In this document: positions 54,701-64,000 of the stretch, piece after piece
Position numbering within the stretch: the first letter of the stretch is position 1
Layout: each line of letters opens with the position of its first letter
From: Eremomyces bilateralis CBS 781.70
Taxonomy: Eukaryota > Ascomycota > Dothideomycetes > Eremomycetales > Eremomycetaceae
Reading direction: 5' to 3'
DNA length: 64,000 nt
NCBI RefSeq assembly: GCF_010015585.1
Contig: NW_022985098.1
Location: forward strand, 65,897-129,896
Translations under genes and position numbers: made by a program
Notes under the pieces: generated by a model
Told to the model about the DNA's origin: nothing
The model's database searches: none
What the model saw: only the letters and a program-made list of their open reading frames with translations

Positions 54701-57700
54701 TTGGACATTCCGCGTGGATGGCGCTCTGGCGCTCTCCCCAGCAGCCCAAGACCTTCGCGGCGTATCTCATCCATTCCATCGAGCGGTTTCCTTTCTCCAG
54801 GCTCCAGCGCGACCAATTGGTCCGAATGCCGAACGGACTCATGTCGTTTGATGTTGTGCCGTGAGCCAGCACGGGGCAACTTCATCCTGCCAGGAGCATA
54901 CAATACCGACTGACCAGAGCTTGGTACTTGGTGGGACAGCAACTTTTGTCGTTCGCTGCCCATCAAACGGACGATCTGACTATCGTTTTTTACCGCTCCT
55001 TTTGCACAAAATCCGGTCTGACGAAAATGTGTTACATAGCGATTCGACGAATCACCAGGGCCTTTGAGAATTGATGGCATAAATTGTGCTCTCCGAAGCT
55101 ACCAGGAGCCATAAGGATCTCATCAGTCGTCAGGGGCGAAGTACAAGCAGATTATAGATATTAGCGTGTAACTGACTCGCGGATGATCAACAGGAGCACC
55201 CTTGTCTCTTTGGCAACGAATTGTGGTATGGTTTGTGAGTTTATGACAGGGACGAGGACTTTGAGACTTGAGACCTTCACGAGTCACAGCCCAGGGAGTC
55301 AGAAATATCGCATAACTCATATCGCTGTCCGTCTAATGGTGAAGTCAATAATATTATTACTATACTATGTACGGTAGCTGTGTAGCATGAGTGCAACGTT
55401 GTGGACAATTGGTGAATTATGAAAGCTTCGAGGCTTGCCTGATCCTCTCCATCCCATAAAATAAGATCTATTCTTGAGCTGCATGAACCCGAGCCACAAA
55501 CATCGAAAGCCAAACAGCGTCATAGTCCTAACAAATTGCTATGACCGCTATGACGTATTCCATCTAGTATCACAGCATGCAACAGGTCAAGTGGTCAAGC
55601 ACAACGACAAAGACCACAAGAGCGGTGAAGCCAGGCAAAAACCACTGGCCACTAGGCTCCCGAAGGAAGATCACATATTATTTAAGTCCTTATATGACTA
55701 GCATTAAGCATTGCCAGGATTGTTGGGCATCAATCCGGCTCCGTTGAGAGGTACACTTTGCCCATTTGAACAGCTTAATATGATCAGGATTCAGGTCATC
55801 AGGACCATCTGCGCACGGGGAGAACGGCACACGGAATACTGCTGGGCGCCTGGCAATCTAGCTACTAGTGGTCCGCTGCCTTGTGGAAAAATTTATAGAA
55901 TGAAGCCCAATGATTGGCTAGATTGATAGTTGATAGGTCACTTGATAATATAGTTATGACGCAGCTGCACAGGCAACTAAACTTTAACAGGGCATTGAGT
56001 TGGAAATTGAAACGAGGGCTTATTCAAATTAGAATTAGGTACCTAGTTGGTATTTATGGTACTGCTGGGTATCGAGTCAGACAAGTCAATCTTCACTAAG
56101 ATACTCGGCAATACGATAGTCCGTACCTAATTGAGTTGGAGATAGGTTAAGGGGAAGGCTGGGGTGGTGATGGCCGATGGAGAGGTGATCAGGTGAAGTC
56201 ATAGAGAGTGGAGAGTGGAGAGTGCCAAAGGGCCCCGGTCATGGCAGCATGGGGCGTCGATTGGCGTCTCCCAGCGCCACGGTAAGGGGAAGCTTCCCAC
56301 CAGCCGACAGGCGGACATTGGTCCCTTTCCCTTGTTCTCGGTGCTGCCAGACGGCAAGGCTGTAAGGCTGCCACTCCACACCAGACCCTGACCATAACAC
56401 TACACACCTGCAACTCACCCACTAAACATGACATGACACTTCATCCTCCAGGCTACATATATCAGGATTCGGGAATACAAGATGCCTCGTTTGCCTTGTA
56501 GGCCTTTTTTTTAATATTTTTTTCCCTGGTGAGGAATTGGAGGCCGTATGGCGCATATGTACTGATGATTCATAGCGGAACATGTTGACCTGAGCTGCAG
56601 CTGCATTCGGACCAGCCAGAGGTGAGGAAGCCCATCGCCTATCTGTATCATACATGAGAGGAACAAACTAACAACCCAATACTCACGCTACCGGAAGTGC
56701 GCATCTTACGCTTAGCTAGGGGCAAAATTACGAACTTCCGATCTTCATCTGCTTCGTACTAACAAGGAGGATTACCACCATCGATGTTAGCGGCAGTGAC
56801 AGTGTGACCGTGACAGTGACAGCGGCGCAGGCGGCGCGCAGCACTTGGCTCATGATGGCTGGGCTAGGCTGGGACACTGGTGTGGCTCTGGGTCCCAGTC
56901 TTTCTCTTCCAGCAGAATCACAGGACATCCGCAGTATCCATGCGGAACATTTCCAACCAATTTTTCATTTCGAGTTCTCAAACGGGCTATTACTACAAGT
57001 TACCGTATGGTACAAATTACAATTCGATATGTAGCGGTAATTATGGTAAGGCCCAGGCCATGCAAGTAGCAAGCCTCGTACGTTGCTCTTCATCCCCCTG
57101 GCCCTGGTCGACTTCTGCCGCAGCCGCCATAGCATTTGAACTTATCCAGCTAGAGTGAGTGATGACATTTCCCCCGACATTCCCATTCGTCACTGGCTAC
57201 TTCACCTTATTCCCCTTCTTCCCTCCAGGTCCCTCCATTAAAAGCCTCGCGTGGGAGTTGAGACCGTCTCCTCGTCCCGCCTTACCCGTCCCACTGGCTC
57301 CACCGGCCGCCTTGACTACGGCGACTGGAATGACTTGAATGGACCAAGATTCTGACATGGATCCCGAACGACGGCCCTTTTCCCTGGTCATGTCAGGGGT
57401 GCGTCGCCCGGGGAAGAAGGGAATGATCACCTGGAACCGTCCACGACATGTCGGGCTGTTGCCCACGGGCGACAATATGGAACGGTAATTACAGGCTAAA
57501 TGCCGAAAGAGACGTGTGTTTGATTTGTATTTTGGCGCCGAGCGGAGCGCATTGGTGAACACCAAGCCCAGGTAATAAAATAAAAACTGGAGGATGGGGT
57601 CTTGCGGCTTGGTCTTGCCCTTCCCATGCCAACCGGACGGTACAGGTATGTTGTGCGCCTGCTCGCTATATCATGGCCACTATTCACCTTCACCGTATCG

Positions 57701-57930
57701 TCCTGCACCCCTACCCGACTGTCGTGCTTCCAATCCTTCTTTTAACACGATCCTTCTGTGTCCCATGACGGCTCTGACGTGGATTGCCTCTTTTGTCTTT
57801 AAATTCCCTTTGTGACCCTCTCCCGCGTCATGAGTCCATAGAGTCGCCTTCATCGTTACCATTTTGGCTTGCGTCCACGGATAAATTTTTTCTGGGAGTC
57901 CCATCCGATCTCTCGCTCTCGCCAGTCATC
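51800..57930. other. 6.1-kb stretch without a supported gene
   Basis: The longest gene-free stretch here, upstream of both the E2-like gene and the second MFS gene. Open frames up to about 140 codons occur on both strands with no motif, no plausible splice partners and no end repeats. Local features: a GAGAGTG direct repeat at about 56207-56222, imperfect GTGACA repeats at about 56792-56822, AT-rich blocks at 55340-55380 and 55930-56050, and a C-rich block at 57180-57300. It could hold a long promoter, a non-coding RNA gene or decayed repeats; nothing in the sequence decides. Confidence 0.5.
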
Positions 57931-59892
57931 ATGTCGAGCGCAAGATTGGTCTTCTGGAGACCGGAGTCGCCAGCTACATCATCGGAGAAAGGGCACCAAC
58001 CCTTCCCATGGAGGCAGTTGGGAGTACTGGGTGAGCGACCATTGTCCAACCTTTGCGCCGATTTACAGAACATTGGGCTAACCCGCTTCCCCAGCATTGT
58101 GTCGGTTATGCGAGCCCATCGCCTTCATGTCCATCTTCCCCTACATCTTCTTCATGGTCAAATGGTTCAGCATCACCGAGAATGAAAACGAGATCGCCAC
58201 CTACACCGGTCTCGTCACCGCGGCGTTTGCGTTTGCCGAATTTGTCGCGGCCATGGTGTGGGGGCGGATGAGCGATCGCATCGGCCGGAAGCCGGTCCTG
58301 CTGATGGGGATGTTTGGAACGGGGCTTAGCATGCTGCTGTTCGGATTAGCCCCATCGATATGGGTGGCATTGGTGGCGCGGATACTTGGTGGTCTCCTCA
58401 ATGGGTAAGAATGCAGAACATTGTTGTATGACATCTGCCTAATTATATCAGGAACATCGGTGTGATCCAAACCACTGTCTCGGAGATTGTCACGGCTCCG
58501 GAGCATATCGGTAGGTTCACTATCCAACAAATCCGGAAAGTTTGCTAACCGTTCATGATAGCCCTTGGGTATTCCATTATGCCGTCAGTGTGGTGCATTG
58601 GGTAAGGCAATATCCAAAAATGCCAACAGTTACATGAGCTGACTACTGTCAGGTCCATTATTGGAGGCATCATCGGAGGATCCTTGGCCGATCCAGGAAA
58701 GAACCATCCGTCATGGTTCTCGGCCGACTCCATCTTCGTACGATTCCCTTACTTGCTACCTAATGTATTCTGCACTGGAGTGGTGCTCTTCTCGCTGTCG
58801 GTGGGATTTCTGTTCCTCGAGGAGACGCACGAGGAGAAGCGTCATGGACGGGACAGGGGTGTGGAGTGCGGCGATGCCCTTCTGCGGTGCTTCGGCCAAG
58901 GTCGCGAAATTCGGCTGAACGAGGAAGAGACGATGCGATTTTTGCAGGATGGAGCGCCGGCCTGCCCATCCACCGATTCGCTACCCACCCTGATTTCGCT
59001 GCCTTCTTCCCCGTCGGGACGAACCAGCCCGGAAAATTGCGAACCGCTGCGGCCGAAGACGCCCCCCTTACTTCGAGCTTTGACCAAACAGGTCCTTCTC
59101 AATATCGCCGCGATCTTCATTCTCGCATTGTGAGTGCCTTGACGCGATATCCAGATACGAAGGCTAACAGACTACAGCCATACCATTTGCTTTGAGCAGC
59201 TTCTCCCGGTTCTGTTCGCCGAGCAACCCTCCCGAACTACACCGCAGCTTCCGTTCAAGTTCGACACGGGGTTCGGCCTGTCCGAGACATCGATCGGCTG
59301 GATCGTCTCCGCTCAGGGAGTACTCCAAATAATCGCCCAACTCGTCGCCTACCCGCGGTTAAGCAATCGATTCGGCTGCCTCCGCGTCTTCCAGGGCGCT
59401 GTCTTCTCCTACCCGATCCTGTACTTCGGCATCCCGTACCTGGCTCTCCTTCCATCCTTCCTCCACGGACCGGGTATCCTTCTCGTCCTCGTCTGGAAAG
59501 TGTGCGCCCAAGCATGCACGTTCCCCTCGCTCAACGTCATGCTTTCCGAAACGGGTGACCGCCGACTGCGGGGCACGCTCCTGGGCATCTCTATGTCCGC
59601 GGCCAGCCTCAGCCGCGGCATCGGGCCGATCGTGTCGGGCGTGGTGCACAGCGCGGGGTCGCGGTTGGGCTATTCGGGTCTGGCGTGGTGGCTGCTCGCG
59701 TTCATCTCCATCTGCGGCGGAGTGGAGACGCTGTGGATGCGCCGAACGAAGGCCAGCACAGTGATGGACCGGCCGATGGAAGAGGATCCGGACATCGAAC
59801 GACCACTGTCGGCGCCGTTCCTTGGCTCGCACTCCTCTATTTCGCGATCCTCCCACCGTGTGTCGCCTGAGAAAGACGATGGACCTCGCTAA
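57931..59892 (+). CDS. Major facilitator superfamily transporter, ZIFL/DHA1-like
   Basis: 566 aa, six exons: 57931-58030, 58095-58404, 58452-58510, 58562-58601 (40 nt), 58653-59129 and 59178-59892. Introns are 47-64 nt. Joins restore GVL-ALCRLCEPIAFMSIFPY, LLNG-NIGVIQTTVSEIV, PEHI-ALGYSIMPSVWCIG-SIIGGIIGG and ILAL-FHTICFEQ. The cytosolic loop 2-3 motif is GRMSDRIGRKPVLL, a textbook MFS motif A, and ARILGGLLNGNIGV is the TM4-5 region. A long central loop (EETHEEKRHGRD... to the Pro/Ser-rich NCEPLRPKTP) separates the two six-helix halves. The C-tail is acidic, then Ser/Arg-rich. Plants and fungi use this subgroup for zinc, organic-acid or drug export, but the substrate here is unknown. The ATG is 57931. 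The last exon shows the C-to-G coding-strand switch at about 59560. Confidence 0.92.
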
Positions 59893-61178
59893 CCGGGGGA
59901 GGGCGACATCGACGATGGACATAGATCGGCGCAGGGAGGAGTATGGACGACCCACGAACTGGATTTCTATTGACGGACTTATTTCGCCGTTACACAACGG
60001 CATCTTTTCGATTCGGGGGACGGAGTTATTTCGTATAGAGGCGTCTTTTTTTTCACGGGTTTCGATACCACCCCAGCAGGCATGATTTTAGGGCGCAGAA
60101 AGGGAACCACATTGGCGGGAATCAAACGCATCGGGTTGGCATCATGGTGCCACAGGGAAAGGGTAAGAGGGGACCGCTCCAGAGGCATTATACTACGGAC
60201 GACATGGAGTCGAGGCGACGTTGGAATCGTTTAACGTGCGGATTATATGGAATTCTAGTATTTAGCGCACGAACCAGTTTTGTTTCTTATTTCAGGTCCT
60301 CGGAAACCTCGACTTCATCTGATGCGTTGCAACGGTCCCACAACGTGGTCTGCAGGTCGGAGACTTGTTTCAATCAGTCCATTCATCCATCTCAACGTTT
60401 TCGGTATCGGCATATGCACTCCTGAGTCCTGGTGCATCGAAGTAGCGTCCTGTGTGATAGATCTAAGACAACCGTCCCTTCACAGTCCACATTCAGACAT
60501 ATCACAGACGAAAGCCACACGCGGGATATTTTTCGGAATACCTGTATATCGGCAGAAGTTGGCAGTAGAATGAGTGACGGTGACAGTGGAGCGGAAATGG
60601 CGGCAGTCGAATGGGAGCGAGGGGCGGCAAAGGCGCCTATTTCACCGGCTCTACCCGCGCGGTTGCAGCTACTCCAACGCCTATTCGACACCCGCCATTT
60701 CCGTCCCCGCACCATCTCGTCTTTTTGCTTTTGCTCCGACTACTTATCCATACAGCCCGTCTTACCCTAACTCCTATCTTTGTCCCCCAAAGGTCGAACG
60801 CAGATACGAATGCTTGGCCTCTGGATCGTACCGTAGATTGATTCCTCCTGAAGCCACTTCGCCCCGATGTACCCTGCGATCTTGAACCCGTCAGAACTTC
60901 GAAGCTACCATCCAGTCTCCCGATATCACAGATTCGGTGCGTCGGACCGCGTCCCTCTCCCGCCGTACCGCACTTCCGCGCTATACCGTTGCAGCGCCCC
61001 CGTGCAGCGTCCCAGATTAATCTCCCAGCCTGGTTGATCCCGAGTCCCTGACGCAGCATACCGGAGCAATCTCCTTATTGTTCCCTCGCCTCCCTCCGGC
61101 GGTTTCGCGTCCTTCTGGCCTTGCCGACCGGTGCCGGTGCATGGCCTGGTGCCTCGGCGACGGGAGAAGACCTGAGCA
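59893..61178. other. Intergenic, upstream of the Zn2Cys6 regulator
   Basis: About 1.3 kb. No gene recognised. The 3' half (60620-61170) is C/T-rich, like a long fungal 5' leader. Confidence 0.45.
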
Positions 61179-64000
61179 ATGCTCAAAGGAGTGAAACGAG
61201 AGTTCCCGGAGGATGACGCTGTCTTGGGGGCTCCCAGCGCACCGAGTCATCCACCTGCCAAAGCGGCGGCATCCCCCACCGCCGCCTCCAGTGCGTCATC
61301 CTTCCGCAATGTCAGCGCCTGCAATCGCTGCCGGTTGCGTAAGCACCGCTGCGACCTCCGCTTGCCGGCCTGCTCGGCGTGCGAGAAGGCGCGGGTGAAG
61401 TGTGTGGGCTTTGACCCCATCACCAAGAGAGAGATCCCTCGCTCGTCAGTGACATCCCGCTGTGACGCGTGCCGTCTCGATACTCAGGAGATGTCGGCTG
61501 ACCTTTGGACATGCGTACAGATATGTCTACTACCTCGAAACTCGGGTCGCGTACCTGGAGGGGTTGTTACGAGACAATCGCGTCGAATTCACGCCCCCGG
61601 AGCAATTTGCCCTCTCCTTTAAACCCGGCCAGAAACCCTCGAACGAATCTCCCAACGGCCAGGTGACTTCCTCGGGGGCAGTCCCAGGGAAGTCGGAGGA
61701 TGCAAACCCAGACGGGCAGTACGACCAGGAGAAGCTCAACAAGCTAGTAGATAACATCGGCATGGTGTCCGTGCAAGGGGCATCCGATCCGCGATACCTG
61801 GGGTCCACCTCTGGCATCTCCTTCGCCCGCGTCGTTTTCGCCGCAGTAAAGAGCTCGGTGACAGGCTCCTCATCCGACCGCGGCAGCGTCCGCGCCGGCC
61901 GCGCGATGTCATCCGCAGCTCCGGTAGCAGCAGGTACTGCCTCCATGCGAGATTCGTTCTTCGGGCTGCATACGAGGCCCACCATCAAGCCCGCGCCGTT
62001 CCCTGATCGGGACATTGCGACCCGGTTAGTCGAGATATACTTCGAGCACGCGAATCCGCAGATCCCCATCCTGCATCGTGGCGAGTTCATGGCCATGTTG
62101 AACACGCTGTATGCAAGCGAGGAACGGGACCGGTCGCCGCGCGACCTTTACATGCTCAACATCGTGTGCGCCATCGGCTCCGGCACGATTCTCGCCCATT
62201 CGTCCGATTCCGACACCCCGCCCCTGCCGGATCAGCCCACCTCCATGCAGCCACCGCATTCCCCACCGTCGCGAAAGCGCCGCCGCATCTCGAGCCAGCA
62301 GCATCAGCCGGAAGAGTACCACGCGTCGGCCATTGTGCATCTGGAAGCGTTCCTCGGCTCGTCCCCGTCGACGGATCGACCGGAAGGAATCGGCGGCGGA
62401 TTGGAGGAACTGCAAGCTGTGCTCCTGTTGGCAGGGTTCGCGTTGCTCCGACCCATCGCGCCGGGCCTATGGTACATCTGCGGCGTGGCCATGCGCCTGG
62501 GTGTCGACTTGGGACTCCACTTCGAGGATCCGCCCGGTGATGAGGGTGCGGACGCCAGGGTCGCGAGGGATCTGGATGTCTCCATGAGGGGGACCAGTTC
62601 CGGGATGAAAGGGGGGCGGCGGCAGTGGCTGCGGGACTTGCGAAGACGGTTGTGGTGGTGTGTCTACGCATTCGACCGGTTGGTGTCGACCTGCGTCGGC
62701 CGCCCCTTTGGCATCACCGACCAGGTGGTGACGACCGAGTTCCCCTCCCTCCTGGATGACCGATATATCACTCCGGACGGGTTTCTCGCTCCGCCCGGGG
62801 GCTCGGAGACGCCCAGCTACAAGCGGGTCAGTCATCATTATTTCCGACTGCGTCTGCTGCAGTCCGAAATCTTGCAGGTGTTGCAGTATCAGCAAGCGCA
62901 GCAGGCCCGCTCCAGCGGCGTCAACCAGAGCAACGAGTTCATGCACACCAAACTACCGTCCCCGTTCCTGGAGGGCTTCTATTCCTTCAAGTCCTGGCGT
63001 TCCGACGTGGACCGCCGGTTGCTCGAGTGGAAGGAGTCGGCGCCCACGCAGATCGACACTGGCGTGCAGTTCTCGCCGCTGTTTCTGGAGCTCAACTATT
63101 GGCAGGCCCTCATCATGCTCTATCGTCAAAGTCTAGTGGTTCCCGCGCACCTCGCCAATGACCTGGCGTCTGCGCCGAACGACGTCCATAGCCCGAGCAT
63201 CGCTAGCGTAGAGGATCTAGAGGATGAGGAACACGTGTATCTGACGGTGGCGCAGGCCGGGCAGAAGGTCCTTAAGATTTATCGGCAGTTGCATCGCGTT
63301 CATTTGGTCAGCTACACGTATCTTGCAACGCATCATCTGTTCATGGCTGGTATGTGTTCACCCTCCACCCTACGCTTGGTCAAAAGCAACCCCCCTAGAT
63401 CGTCAGGGTTGTGGGATCCCGGACAAAGAAAGAGACGTGATCGTGTCGCACTTCGCGTCACGACCGGTACTACAGGGGAATTCTCTAACAAGGACTATAG
63501 GTATCTCCTTCCTATACGCGATTTGGCACTCCACGATAGTGCGGCAACATTTGGTACGTAAAGGGAACTTGGATCCGCTCTGGTCCCCAACTAATTTATC
63601 CCTGCAGACGCTTGACGATGTGGATTTCACAGTCCTCGCCGCCACCTCCGTATTGGGCGATCTCATCGAGAAATGCCCACCCGCTGAAGCATGTCGCGAT
63701 GCATTCGACCGCATGAGCAAAGCCACGATCCAGATGTGTCTATCGACCACCGGATTCGGTCCCCCCAATAACGCCAAGAGGCCTCGGCCCAATTTCAATC
63801 CGTCGAGCCAAACGCCACTCTCCGAACCGTCGAGGACGCTGAGCTCACCCACATCAGTAATTCAGACCTCGCCAGACACCTTGCCCAACCGCAGTCTCCC
63901 GAAGTTCGACTACGACTTCCGCGACCTCTTCACCGAGGACGAGATCAGTGACCGTTCGTTCCGCCGCATCTCCCAAGCCCTCTCCCGCCCCATGAACCCC
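61179..64000 (+). CDS. Zn(II)2Cys6 transcription factor, 3' partial
   Basis: Gal4-type DNA-binding regulator running off the right edge. Exons: 61179-61444, 61521-63349, 63501-63553 and 63608 onward. Introns are 76, 151 and 54 nt; joins give IPR-SYVYYLETRVAYLEGLL, LFMAG-ISFLYAIWHSTIVRQH and L-TLDDVDFTVLAATS. The binuclear cluster is exact: Cys48, Cys51, Cys58, Cys65, Cys68 and Cys75 (Cx2Cx6Cx6Cx2Cx6C), followed by a linker and a short dimerising coiled coil. The fungal-specific TF middle-homology domain spans about 200-600 (EIYFEHANPQIPILHRGEF, LQAVLLLAGFALL, RRLWWCVYAFDRL, RPFGI). The N-terminal 40 residues are Ala/Ser/Pro-rich. Bound sites and target genes are unknown; adjacency to the MFS gene might reflect regulation, but that is speculation. 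Confidence 0.93.

Noticed and set aside
61530-62946. Antisense open frames of 90-190 codons opposite the Zn2Cys6 factor
   Set aside because: Explained by the GC-rich coding strand; the sense frame carries the recognisable domains.
1-64000. CRISPR arrays, prokaryotic operons, phage genes, secondary-metabolite backbone genes
   Set aside because: None seen; the intron structure shows eukaryotic DNA, and no polyketide synthase, peptide synthetase or terpene cyclase frames occur.

Overview
This window comes from a filamentous ascomycete, most likely a Eurotiales (Aspergillus/Penicillium-type) nuclear chromosome. The grounds are: genes on both strands with no operons; very short introns (about 40-60 nt, GT..AG, with CTGAC/CTAAC-like branch sites); a Zn(II)2Cys6 regulator; a fungal GPI-type wall protein; a bestrophin-like membrane protein and a DUF2417-type membrane protein. 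Exon coordinates were derived by eye from reading-frame continuity, splice-site consensus and family conservation. No transcript data or database searches were used.

Layout. 1-13 kb: an SDR oxidoreductase (cut by the left edge), a Mn superoxide dismutase with a possible membrane-anchor extension, a four-exon bestrophin-like channel, an ADP-ribosylglycohydrolase with a 14-nt microexon, a Nudix hydrolase and a small secreted GPI-anchored protein. 13-24 kb: the chromosomal passenger subunit INCENP/Sli15, a mitochondrial-type acyl-CoA dehydrogenase, the structure-specific nuclease FAN1 and a DUF2417/alpha-beta-hydrolase membrane protein. 24-33 kb: a cytochrome P450, an RG-repeat protein of unknown function, a HAD phosphatase, and two unrecognised fungal proteins. 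33-42 kb: alanyl-tRNA synthetase (two in-frame starts suggest mitochondrial and cytosolic forms), a DUF202 membrane protein, thioredoxin reductase (with a 7-nt microexon) and an unrecognised Ser/Pro-rich coiled-coil protein. 42.26-45.11 kb: an apparently complete hAT DNA transposon with an intact transposase frame, terminal inverted repeats and a perfect 8-bp target duplication. 45-52 kb: an MFS transporter, a three-exon vWA-like protein and a catalytic-Cys-less E2 (UEV/AKTIP-like) protein. 51.8-57.9 kb: a 6.1-kb stretch with no supportable gene. 57.9-64 kb: a second MFS transporter and a Zn2Cys6 transcription factor that runs off the right edge.

Most genes are unrelated housekeeping or accessory functions, so no biosynthetic cluster or defence system is evident. 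Recurrent themes are redox/stress handling (Mn-SOD, thioredoxin reductase, SDR), ADP-ribose/nucleotide metabolism (ADP-ribosylglycohydrolase, Nudix, which are neighbours and divergently transcribed), genome maintenance (FAN1, INCENP) and membrane transport (two MFS, bestrophin). The most distinctive signals are the intact hAT element, the microexons, the membrane-anchor reading frame in front of the SOD, and a repeated within-gene switch from C-rich to G-rich coding strand. I did not find a convincing new multi-gene system.
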